DNA from: Heracleum sosnowskyi
Lineage: Eukaryota > Streptophyta > Magnoliopsida > Apiales > Apiaceae
Reading direction: 5' to 3'
Length of the DNA stretch: 64,000 nucleotides
Assembly (NCBI GenBank): GCA_030848705.1
Contig: JAUIZM010000100.1
Span: 186,001 to 250,000, forward strand
Under the pieces are notes generated by a model that saw only the letters and a program-made list of their open reading frames with translations, was not told the origin of the DNA and searched no databases. Both the position numbers and the translations under genes were made by a program. Shown piece after piece: positions 49,825 through 58,331 of this stretch; the stretch's first letter is position 1; every line of letters starts with the position of its first letter.

Positions 49825-50072
49825 TAGGGTGAAGAGTTTAAAGGAAGCTAGTCAGAGTTTATTTAAAGTCTGACAAGGTGATAGTTGAATTAGCTGTCGG
49901 TGCAGAATTGAAGATTCTAGAAGCAATACATTCTGAAGATGGAAAGAAGCAGAATATATTGATACAGCTAAGGAAACAGGATAGAAGATAAGAAGCAATC
50001 CTTAATTGATATGAATTGTATAGCTAACTTGTAGGAATATCAATTAGAGAAGGATTGTATGTAGCTGTGTAC

Positions 50073-50080
50073 TATATAAA
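50073..50080 (+). promoter_or_regulatory. Likely TATA box of the copia LTR promoter
   Basis: TATATAAA in the context GTACTATATAAACACAG. Transcription would start some 30 bp downstream, near the GGACGCGATC stretch at about 50104-50113. The match is to the plant TATA consensus; the start site is inferred. Confidence 0.75.
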
Positions 50081-50276
50081 CACAGATAGGTTATCCCTAG
50101 AAGGGACGCGATCATTGAGATATTATTCTTGTAACCTAGAAGCTCTTTATGATTCATTAACATCATAAAGAGAGAAGCTGTTAATAAGATTACAGTTTTA
50201 TTGATTCATAAACAGTGTTATTAATTATTGTTATTCTCATACATACTTGATTATATTGTGTATTCGGCCTAACAAT

Positions 50277-50289
50277 TGGTATCAGAGCC
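50277..50289 (+). other. Primer binding site (initiator-Met tRNA) of the copia element
   Basis: TGGTATCAGAGCC lies two bases after the 5' LTR end and is complementary to the 3' end of plant initiator tRNA-Met. Confidence 0.96.
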
Positions 50290-50337
50290 AAGGCTGTTTA
50301 ATATATACAGTTTTACGATTAAAACACAGTAATAATC

Positions 50338-52689
50338 ATGTCTGAAGAAAATCAAAATCAAGTTCCTCCTGCGGCTGAACAGGTTAAGCCAAATTCTGTG
50401 AGTCGATATGAAACTATCAGGGTTCCAATTCTCAGGCCAATAGAGTATCCAATATGGAAGGTGAAGATGACCATGTTTCTGGAGGCTACAGATCCAGAAT
50501 ATCTTGACAGAATCAATAATGGTCCTCATAAGCCAACTAAATTATCTCCTGCTGTTGGTGATAAAGAACAGACACTGATTCCAAAGGAAAAGAAAGATTA
50601 TACTCCTGAAGACATCTCATCAATTGCAAAGGATGCAAAGGTTAGACATCTACTCCACAGTGCTTTAGATAATGTTATGTCTAACAGAGTAATTGGCTGC
50701 AAAACGGAAAAGGAAATCTGGGATGCTTTGGAAGTAAGGTGTCAAGGAACCACTGCTATAAAGAAGAACAGGAAGACAATACTCACACAGGAGTATGAGC
50801 ACTTTGATTCAAGATCTAATGAAACCTTGACTGAGACTTATGACAGGTTTTGTAAATTACTGAATGATCTGTCTCTGGTTGACAAAGAATATAATCTTGA
50901 AGAGTCAAATCTCAAGTTTCTCTTATCTCTACCTGAAAAATGGGATCTGAAGACGACCTCAATCAGAGATAATTATGATCTTGATGATACAGATCTTGAT
51001 GAGATTTATGGCTTGTTAAAGACTCATGAACTTGAGATAGATCAAAGAAACAGAAGATCAAGCAAGAAGACAAAATCTGTTGCTCTCAAAGTTGAGGAGA
51101 AGCCCATTGAAAAGAAGGAATCATCAAAGAAGAAAGCCAAGGGAAAGGCTTTAGTCATTAAATCTGAAAGTGAGTCATCAAACTCTGATGATGACTCAAA
51201 CTCTGATGAAGCTTCTGACTCTGAGGATGATGAAGAACAGTTGATGCAAATGGCGGCATTGATGGTGAAGACCTTCAAGAAGATGGGATTCAAGAACTTC
51301 AAGAAAGGAAAGAGATTCTCAAGGAGAGATTCAAATTCTGAGAAGAAGAATTTCAGAAAGTCTGATGGAAAAGATACCAAGTCTGGAAAGAAGGACAAAT
51401 CTGAGATCCAGTGCTACAAGTGCAAAGAGATGGGTCACTATGCTCCAGAGTGCAAGAAAGGAAAAACTGAAAAAGCACTCGTCTCTAAAGGCAAAGACTG
51501 GGCAGATACTTCAGATTCTGATGATGGAGAAAATTATGCTCTTATGGCAACTGTCAAAGATGAGACTGAATCATCAGAAAATAAGGTATCCCTAACTACT
51601 TATGCGTATGATACTGATAATATTTCTGAATTAAGAATTTATCTTAAGAACATACATGTTAGTTATAGGGATCAGACTTTAGAGAATGAAAGGATTAAAT
51701 CTGAGAATCTTAGTCTTAAAGAAAGAAACAAGTTTCTTGAAAGAGAACTTGAGAATATGAAGCAGACTCAAAAAGAAAGAGATGATGCTGTTTATGTGGA
51801 ACAGGAGTTGCTTAAAAGGTATAGGCAACTAGAATCTGATTTAGAGAAGGAAAGAAAAATAATTAAAACTTGGACTAATTCTGGCAGAGATACACATCAA
51901 GTTTTTCAAACAGATGCTGTAGGTTTAGGATACAGTGAGGAAGATGAACTTAGGTTTCAAGATAAAATTAAGTTTAGAGCTTTCACAAGTTCATATTCAA
52001 CTCCTGTAACATTTGTTCCTGAATCTGGAAAGTTAAAATCTGCAGTTGTGAAAGAAACTGTTATGGAGCCAGTTGAAACTTGTGTTGAACAAGTAGATAC
52101 TGAATCTAAAACAGAGAAGCCTGTTGAGATAGAAGCTGTTAAAGAACCAATAAGAGTCTGTGAGAAACAGGTTAATGTTGGTTTAATGACAGGAAAACAG
52201 TTTAAACATAAGCTCAAAGAGGTTAAGTCTGCCATGAAACCTAAAGGGTCCAAGAGAAATAGGAATGGAAAAATAGGCATAAACAATAGAAATAATTATT
52301 TGCCTAATGCTGGTGCTTTAAGGAAAACATGTTACAGTTGTGGTAGTTCTAATCATCTTGCTAGATTTTGCACTAAGAACAAGCATATTAATTCTTTACC
52401 TTCTACTTCAGAAGTAAAGAATGATTATGTTAGAGTAAAACCACAGACCTTATGCAAACATTGTGGGAGCACTTGGCATTCCATTTACACTTGTAAGAGT
52501 TATCATGCAATTTATCATAATTACTATGAGCTAAAACCCAACTTGAAGTGGGTTAGAGCAAACTCTGCTAGTGTAAAATCTGATAATGTTAGTTTAAACT
52601 CTGAGAAAGTTGATTCCGCTGCAAAAGCTAACACTGTTAAGAAAGGCAAAGGGTCCAAGCAAGTCTGGATCCTTAAAACTAACACTTAG
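50338..52689 (+). CDS. gag: Gag protein, 783 aa, with three zinc knuckles
   Basis: Structural protein expected to form the cytoplasmic particle and bind genomic RNA. Starts at the first ATG after the PBS (49 bp leader). Residues about 25-70 (EYPIWKVKMTMFLEA) match the N-terminal domain of copia Gag (DUF4219 type). Residues about 120-240 (EIWDALEVRCQGT, LSLPEKWD) match the copia-type Gag domain (UBN2). A Ser/Asp/Glu-rich stretch follows at about 277-303, then a CCHC knuckle at 359-372 (CYKCKEMGHYAPEC), a probable coiled coil at about 440-520, and two more CCHC motifs at 665-678 (CYSCGSSNHLARFC) and 706-719 (CKHCGSTWHSIYTC). The last fits CX2CX4HX4C but is less typical. Three knuckles and this length are large for copia Gag. 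It ends with TAG 13 bases before the Pol frame opens, in a different frame. Codon 416 ends at a good 5' splice-site match (AAG/GTATCC). Confidence 0.93.
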   Translation: MSEENQNQVPPAAEQVKPNSVSRYETIRVPILRPIEYPIWKVKMTMFLEATDPEYLDRINNGPHKPTKLSPAVGDKEQTLIPKEKKDYTPEDISSIAKDAKVRHLLHSALDNVMSNRVIGCKTEKEIWDALEVRCQGTTAIKKNRKTILTQEYEHFDSRSNETLTETYDRFCKLLNDLSLVDKEYNLEESNLKFLLSLPEKWDLKTTSIRDNYDLDDTDLDEIYGLLKTHELEIDQRNRRSSKKTKSVALKVEEKPIEKKESSKKKAKGKALVIKSESESSNSDDDSNSDEASDSEDDEEQLMQMAALMVKTFKKMGFKNFKKGKRFSRRDSNSEKKNFRKSDGKDTKSGKKDKSEIQCYKCKEMGHYAPECKKGKTEKALVSKGKDWADTSDSDDGENYALMATVKDETESSENKVSLTTYAYDTDNISELRIYLKNIHVSYRDQTLENERIKSENLSLKERNKFLERELENMKQTQKERDDAVYVEQELLKRYRQLESDLEKERKIIKTWTNSGRDTHQVFQTDAVGLGYSEEDELRFQDKIKFRAFTSSYSTPVTFVPESGKLKSAVVKETVMEPVETCVEQVDTESKTEKPVEIEAVKEPIRVCEKQVNVGLMTGKQFKHKLKEVKSAMKPKGSKRNRNGKIGINNRNNYLPNAGALRKTCYSCGSSNHLARFCTKNKHINSLPSTSEVKNDYVRVKPQTLCKHCGSTWHSIYTCKSYHAIYHNYYELKPNLKWVRANSASVKSDNVSLNSEKVDSAAKANTVKKGKGSKQVWILKTNT

Positions 52690-52702
52690 TATTTGTTTGT
52701 GA

Positions 52703-55700
52703 TTGCAGGGTATAATAGAGAGCACACTTATCTTGGACAGTGGATGCTCAGGACATATGACCGGAAATAAAGCCCTGCTATCAGACTTTGTGGAGAAGGA
52801 TGGCCCAAAAGTTTCCTATGGAGATGGCAACGTAGGACATACTATGGGATATGGCAACATTAATCTTGGAGGTGTCATCATCACAAATGTAGCTCTAGTC
52901 TCAGGACTCAAGCACAATCTGTTATCTGTGAGTCAAATCTGTGACAGAGGAAACCATGTAGATTTTCATAGTGAATACTGTGAAGTTATCAGTAAATCTA
53001 CTGGAAAAGTTGTTCTAGTTGGACACAGGCGCAACAATATTTATGAAGCAAGTTTGGTAACAAATTCTGATGGAAAAACAGTGTGTCTGACTGCAAGAAT
53101 GTCAAATGAAGAGAGTTGGAATTGGCATAAAAAGCTCTCTCATCTCAATTTGAACAACATTAATGAGCTGATAAGAAAGGATCTTGTAAGAGGACTCCCA
53201 AAATCAACACTCAGTCTAAATGGCCTATGTGATTCCTGTCAAAAGGCCAAACAAAGGAAGTCATCTTTCAAAAGCAAGTCTGAATCTTCAGTGGTGGAAC
53301 CTTATCATCTTCTACATGTTGATCTCTTTGGACCAGTGAATATAATGTCAATGGGCAGAAAGAAATATGCTCTAGTAATTGTTGATGAATATACTAGATA
53401 TACATGGGTGTATTTCTTGTCAAAGAAGGATGAAACTGCTCAAATTCTAATGGATCATGTAAATCTACTGGACAAAGGATCACAGCACAAAGTCAAAATA
53501 ATAAGGAGTGATAATGGAACTGAATTCAGAAATTCATTCATGGAAGCTTTCTGCAAGGAAAGAGGGGTGAAACAAGAATTTTCTGCACCTGGCACTCCAC
53601 AGCAAAATGGTGTAGTTGAAAGAAAGAACAGAACTTTAATTGAAGCAGCCAGAACTATGCTTGAAGAAGCAAAATTACCAACATACTTCTGGGCAGAAGC
53701 TGTTCAAACTGCTTGTTTTACTCAAAATGCTACACTGATCAACAAGCATGGGAAAACACCATATGAGATGGTGAAAAATAAGAAGCCAAATTTGAAATAT
53801 TTTCATATATTTGGATGCAAATGCTTTGTGTTGAAGACTCATCCTGAACAGTTGACAAAGTTCGAGTTAAAAGCTGATGAAGGAATTTTTGTTGGCTATC
53901 CACTGTCAACAAAAGCATTCAGAGTTTACAATCTAAGAACTAAAGTGATCATGGAATCCATACATGTGTCATTTGATGACAAGAAGATAATTGGACTTGA
54001 AGACAAGGATGGATATGATCAACTACGTTTTGAAAACGAAGATCTATTCTCTGATGATATAAACTCTGATGAAGCAGGGTTGACAAACTCTGACGAAGCA
54101 TACTTTGAACCTCTACTGGTAAATACTAGAGAAACTGATAATTCTCAAATTGAACAAAATAGAGAACCAGTTGAGGGGGAGCGTGAAGAAGCTCAACATG
54201 ACACAGCAAGTGAGTCAGTTGAGGAAACTGATTCAAACTCTGACAATTCAAACTCTGAGTCATCAAATTCAGGGGGAGCCTCAGAGAATGTAGAAAGTCA
54301 ACATATGAATCAGGAGAACATGGATCAAGGGGGAGGATCCAACAATGATGCAAGAAACCACTTACCATCAGCAAGAAAGTGGACACAGGCACACACACCT
54401 GATCTCATAATTGGAGATCCTGATGCTGGTGTAAGAACCAGAAGTGCAACAAATAATGAGTGTCTGTATCATGCTTTCTTGTCTCAAACTGAACCAAAGA
54501 AAGTGGAGGAAGCTCTTCAAGATGCTAATTGGATTACAGCAATGCAAGAAGAGTTAAATGAATTTGAAAGAAATGAAGTCTGGACACTTGTACCTAGACC
54601 GAAGAACAGATCAATTGTAGGTACAAAGTGGGTTTTTAGAAACAAGACTGACAGTGATGGTGTGATTACAAGGAATAAGGCTAGACTTGTGGCAAAAGGT
54701 TATTCACAACAGGAAGGAATTGACTATGATGAAACCTTTGCTCCAGTTGCAAGACTGGAGGCCATAAGGATTTTTCTGGCCTATGCTGCACACAAGAAGT
54801 TTAAAGTCTTTCAGATGGATGTGAAAAGTGCTTTTCTCAATGGGAAGCTTGAAGAAGAGGTATTTGTTGAACAACCACCAGGATTTGTAGATTCCAAGCA
54901 TCCAGATTATGTCTACAGGCTTGACAAGGCATTATATGGACTAAAGCAAGCACCAAGAGCATGGTATGAAACTCTTGCTCAATTTCTTTTAGAAAGTGGG
55001 TTCACAAGAGGTACAATTGATAAAACCTTGTTTTATTTCAATTCTGGTGATGATTTGCTGTTAGTTCAAATTTATGTAGATGATATTATTTTCGGATCTA
55101 CTAATGACAAACTTTGTAAGAAGTTTGCAAAGCTTATGCAATCCAGGTACCAAATGAGCATGATGGGAGAGCTTAGTTATTTTCTAGGCTTACAGGTCAA
55201 GCAAACAGATGATGGGATTTTTATCAATCAAGCAAAATATACCAGAAATCTTCTCAAGAAATTTGGTATGCTTGATAGTTCATCTGCAACAACTCCCATG
55301 GCTACAGCAACGAAGCTTGACAAAGACACAGGAGCCTCAGTAGATATGACTAACTACAGAGGAATGATAGGGTCTTTACTGTATCTTACAGCAAGTAGAC
55401 CTGATATCATGTATGCAACATGTCTTTGTGCAAGATTTCAAGCAGATCCTAGAGAGCCTCATCTAACAGCTGTAAAAAGGATTTTCAAATATCTCAAAGG
55501 CACCATAACCTTGGGTTTGTGGTATCCTAGAGAATCAGAGTTTAAGTTGATTGGTTACTCTGATGCAGATTTTGCAGGCTGTAAGATAGACAGAAAAAGT
55601 ACAAGTGGAAGCTGTCAATTTTTAGGTGACAGATTGGTTTCTTGGTACAGTAAGAAACAGAAATCAATTTCTACATCCACTGCTGAAGCAGAGTATATAG

Positions 55701-56017
55701 CAGCTGGTAGCTGTTGTGCACAGATTTTATGGATGAAGAATCAATTGCTGGATTATGGATTAAGGTACTCTAGAATACCTATTTTCTGTGATAACCAAAG
55801 TGCTATTGCTATGACAGGAAATCCAGTACAGCATTCCATGACCAAGCACATCAGCATAAGATATCATTTTATCAGAGAACATGTGGAAGAAGGGAATATT
55901 GAGCTTCATTTTGTGTCTACAGACCAACAACTTGCAGATATCTTCACCAAACCTTTGAGTGAAGCTACTTTTACAAGATTGGTAAATGAACTTGGAATGA
56001 TCTCTGGTTCTGACTAG
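52703..56017 (+). CDS. pol: Pol polyprotein: protease, integrase, RT, RNase H
   Basis: Open for 1104 codons after a TGA at 52700, with no ATG at its beginning, so 52703 marks where the frame opens and not a proven start. Protease site DSGCSGHMTG at residues 12-21. The integrase zinc-binding region follows (WHKKLSHLN, then CDSCQKAK near 175). The integrase core has Asp 207 (HVDLFGP), Asp 270 (RSDNGTEF) and Glu 306, that is D,D35,E. An acidic, Ser/Asn-rich linker lies at about 450-580 and holds three GGGGGAG purine motifs in its DNA. RT includes KWVFRNK, ARLVAKGYSQ, QMDVKSAFLNG, ALYGLKQAPRAWY and YVDD at 791-794. RNase H has ADFAGCKIDRKSTSG, STAEAEYIAAG and QLADIFTKPL. All catalytic residues I looked for are present. 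Expression needs splicing, recoding or reinitiation. Confidence 0.95.
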   Translation: MQGIIESTLILDSGCSGHMTGNKALLSDFVEKDGPKVSYGDGNVGHTMGYGNINLGGVIITNVALVSGLKHNLLSVSQICDRGNHVDFHSEYCEVISKSTGKVVLVGHRRNNIYEASLVTNSDGKTVCLTARMSNEESWNWHKKLSHLNLNNINELIRKDLVRGLPKSTLSLNGLCDSCQKAKQRKSSFKSKSESSVVEPYHLLHVDLFGPVNIMSMGRKKYALVIVDEYTRYTWVYFLSKKDETAQILMDHVNLLDKGSQHKVKIIRSDNGTEFRNSFMEAFCKERGVKQEFSAPGTPQQNGVVERKNRTLIEAARTMLEEAKLPTYFWAEAVQTACFTQNATLINKHGKTPYEMVKNKKPNLKYFHIFGCKCFVLKTHPEQLTKFELKADEGIFVGYPLSTKAFRVYNLRTKVIMESIHVSFDDKKIIGLEDKDGYDQLRFENEDLFSDDINSDEAGLTNSDEAYFEPLLVNTRETDNSQIEQNREPVEGEREEAQHDTASESVEETDSNSDNSNSESSNSGGASENVESQHMNQENMDQGGGSNNDARNHLPSARKWTQAHTPDLIIGDPDAGVRTRSATNNECLYHAFLSQTEPKKVEEALQDANWITAMQEELNEFERNEVWTLVPRPKNRSIVGTKWVFRNKTDSDGVITRNKARLVAKGYSQQEGIDYDETFAPVARLEAIRIFLAYAAHKKFKVFQMDVKSAFLNGKLEEEVFVEQPPGFVDSKHPDYVYRLDKALYGLKQAPRAWYETLAQFLLESGFTRGTIDKTLFYFNSGDDLLLVQIYVDDIIFGSTNDKLCKKFAKLMQSRYQMSMMGELSYFLGLQVKQTDDGIFINQAKYTRNLLKKFGMLDSSSATTPMATATKLDKDTGASVDMTNYRGMIGSLLYLTASRPDIMYATCLCARFQADPREPHLTAVKRIFKYLKGTITLGLWYPRESEFKLIGYSDADFAGCKIDRKSTSGSCQFLGDRLVSWYSKKQKSISTSTAEAEYIAAGSCCAQILWMKNQLLDYGLRYSRIPIFCDNQSAIAMTGNPVQHSMTKHISIRYHFIREHVEEGNIELHFVSTDQQLADIFTKPLSEATFTRLVNELGMISGSD

Positions 56018-57443
56018 AGATACGGGTCAGACTCAAAATTTATACATGTTTAATTCTTGTTGCTCATGATTCCTTGCATGTGTTAACTGTTATGTGAACC
56101 AGCATGTTAAACTCTGATGATAAACTCTGTGAAGTGTTAGTCATACTCTGAAAACATACTCTGAAGATAAACTCTGTTGGTCATACTCTGATAATTACAG
56201 TTTAAATGCTATACTCTGATTGTAATTTTGTCTGAAACATATGGACCAATGAAGAAATTTGTATGAAGCATAATTCTCAGTAAGTAACTGTGAATCCTTA
56301 AGAGTTGTATAGACTCTGATCTCAAAAATGTGCAGTAAGCTAACACAGCATGATACTGTCTCAATATTTATAGCATCTCTTAGTTTATTGATCCTATACA
56401 CTGAGTCTGTATTAGCTGTTTGCATTTTCTCTCATAAGTTAATTATATTTACTGATAAAAAGTCTAAACTCTGATTATTAATTTCAAATAATTCACCCTC
56501 AAATACAAAAGATGCCAAACAGAGCACAAATTCCTTTGAGATCATGTTGTGCCTAGGACGATCCAGGAACTTATTGTATGAAATAAGGGCTAAAATCTTT
56601 GATTTTTGGTGACTAGTGCCAACCACTGATTACTGGAAAAATAAAAAAAAAAAAAAAAAATAAAATAAAAAATAGATAAATTAAGGGGGTGAAAAATAAA
56701 AGACATATCCAAATGAAAGGATATCAGTAATACAGAGTTTAGATATAAAATCAGATTTTATGTTATACATGAGAGTTTAGGCAACCAGTTTTTACTACTT
56801 TAGATTGTGGATTTTATGCACTTTGAGATGGTCTAAATACTGATTTCGGTAAACTCTGCTACTACACACACATATTTTCACAACTGTACAGATTGAGAAA
56901 AGAGTTTATTGACAAAGAAGGACAAATGGTAAACACTGATGTTTTGTGTGAAATACGCCGAGGTTACTTTGTTTTAATCTCTGATGGTTAAAATAATTTC
57001 CTTATTTCAGACAGTTTATGATTTTGGGTTTAGTCATTTGTTTTTCGAAAAAGTGTGATTGAACAGAGAAAAGATAGAGTTTGTTTGATAGTGATTGACC
57101 AATGCTATTGAGTATGTTTATTAAGTCCTGTTTGTGATTTGTATTGCTGCTGAGTATGTTAGTTAATTGGTTAAAGTTTTTTTGTCTTTCCAATTACTAG
57201 GTAAAATTGATAATACTGAAATGTAAAGAAACAAATTTTTCATTAATTGATTCAAATTTACATTCAGTCAATTACATACTCATGCTTAGCTAATCTTTCT
57301 GGTATATACTAATCACTATGGTTACAAAAGAGAAAATCTATTTAACCAGGACAAGTACTTGAATGCTATCCAACATCGAAGCAGAAGAGCTAGAGCCAGA
57401 AGCTATTGTGCTCTACTACTTCTGATGATAGCTACCCAGTTGC
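56018..57443. other. Noncoding stretch after Pol, rich in AACTCTG motifs
   Basis: No supported ORF. About ten copies of TAAACTCTG or ATACTCTGA lie between 56100 and 56860. An A-run of 18 bases sits at 56643-56660. A purine-rich GGGGGTG (56685-56691) resembles the element's PPT. A TTTATT at about 57117 would read AATAAA on the minus strand, a possible poly(A) signal for the antisense ORF. Confidence 0.7.
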
Positions 57444-57836
57444 TCATCTGGTCATTATATCATTTGGGATAGCTTGAAATCCTCCTAATGATGAATCATC
57501 ATCATCATCTTCTCGGGATCTCTTTCTGCTTTGCAGCTTGCAGGATTCTAAGAAGAGGTTTTCTTTTGAACCCGACAAGAAACTCAGTTGAAAAAGCATG
57601 AAGCAGATCTCCATGGCATCTTCATCTGCGAGGATTGGTGCATCATATGGTCCTGGACGGAAGATGTATACATGAGGGTTGGAGAAAGGCCCTTCGGCTA
57701 TTTCATCATCTACGATAAGGCCTTCATCATTCAAGAATGAGAGAACAAGAAACTCATCGATAAGATAGTTTTCTTGTTGCTGCCAGTTCATGTTCAAAAA
57801 CTCTTCCACATCCAGGAATTCGAAAGTTCCAGCCAT
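57444..57836 (-). CDS. Antisense ORF, 130 aa, unknown function
   Basis: An open frame on the strand opposite to Gag and Pol, beginning at an ATG in good context (AAAATGGCTGG) and ending in TGA. The product is acidic: an N-terminal half rich in Glu, Asp, Phe and Leu (FEFLDVEEFLNMN), a middle with IFRPGPYDAPILADEDAME, then a basic patch SRKRSRE directly followed by five Asp. The basic patch could be a nuclear localisation signal. I see no signal peptide or membrane segment and do not recognise a family. A TATA-like GCTTTAAATA lies about 52-61 bp upstream (57888-57897). It shares a 495-bp spacer with ORF3, which points the other way. It is outside any plus-strand ORF, so it is not a shadow frame. 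Whether it is expressed is unknown. Confidence 0.55.
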   Translation of the reverse strand: MAGTFEFLDVEEFLNMNWQQQENYLIDEFLVLSFLNDEGLIVDDEIAEGPFSNPHVYIFRPGPYDAPILADEDAMEICFMLFQLSFLSGSKENLFLESCKLQSRKRSREDDDDDSSLGGFQAIPNDIMTR

Positions 57837-58331
57837 TTTGGTGTATAGTAAGTTTAAGATATGAAGCCTGTTGTTACATTGCTTTGGTATTTAAAGCATT
57901 CAAACAGGGTATCTGAAAGGTTTTTCTTGGAGATTGAAAGGTTTTCGAAGCGCTTGGGATACTAAGGTGCGGAGTTTCGAGACAGTCATTATTATTTTGA
58001 CTGTTGAGTTCTTTGTTCTTTATTATTTAAATTGATAATTTTATTATTATTGATTTTTTTTCTTTTAAGCGAATATTTTGAGTGTTATATGTGATGACAG
58101 GTGTCTCCACGTTTGCACGTGTGTATAGGAAGTTGTTAGATACAGCTGTCAGCGTATTCACGTTTGACATCTGTCCCACTAACATACTTCTAATCTTTAC
58201 AGTTATTATTTAATACACTACATACACACGATTCAATCTTTTACGCATTTCATCTTCTCATAACATTTTACTCACACACAAACACTCAAACACTTTCAAA
58301 GCCCAGTACTTTTGGTTTTCAAATCTTACAA
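57837..58331. promoter_or_regulatory. Putative bidirectional promoter between antisense ORF and ORF3
   Basis: A spacer between two divergent start codons. It has a minus-strand TATA-like box at 57888-57897 and a plus-strand one (TATTTAATAC) at 58207-58216. Four E-box hexamers lie in 80 bp: CAGGTG 58099-58104, CACGTG 58116-58121, CAGCTG 58143-58148 and CATCTG 58168-58173. CACGTTTG occurs twice (58109-58115 region without the first base shift, and 58159-58166). GACAGGTGTC at 58096-58105 and GACATCTGTC at 58166-58175 form an inverted repeat with one mismatch. The 5' part of the ORF3 leader is rich in C, T and A (CACACACAAACACTC), like plant 5' UTRs. Promoter activity is inferred. Confidence 0.5.

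Larger units (their letters stand above)
49728..50274 (+). repeat. 5' LTR of the copia element
   Basis: Begins TGTTAGATATAATTGC and ends TATTCGGCCTAACA, 547 bp, with no difference from 62085-62631 that I could find. It contains the TATA box at 50073-50080 and two inverted repeats built on the AAACTCTGA motif, one perfect (49803-49824) and one imperfect (about 49851-49874). Confidence 0.96.

Noticed and set aside
50277..50289. Possible tRNA-Met gene
   Set aside because: Only the 3' complement is present, directly after the LTR, which is a primer binding site. No cloverleaf can be formed.
51042..51398. 118-codon minus-strand frame inside gag
   Set aside because: It is Phe/Ser/Leu-rich because it is the complement of Lys/Ser/Asp codons of gag. 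A shadow frame.
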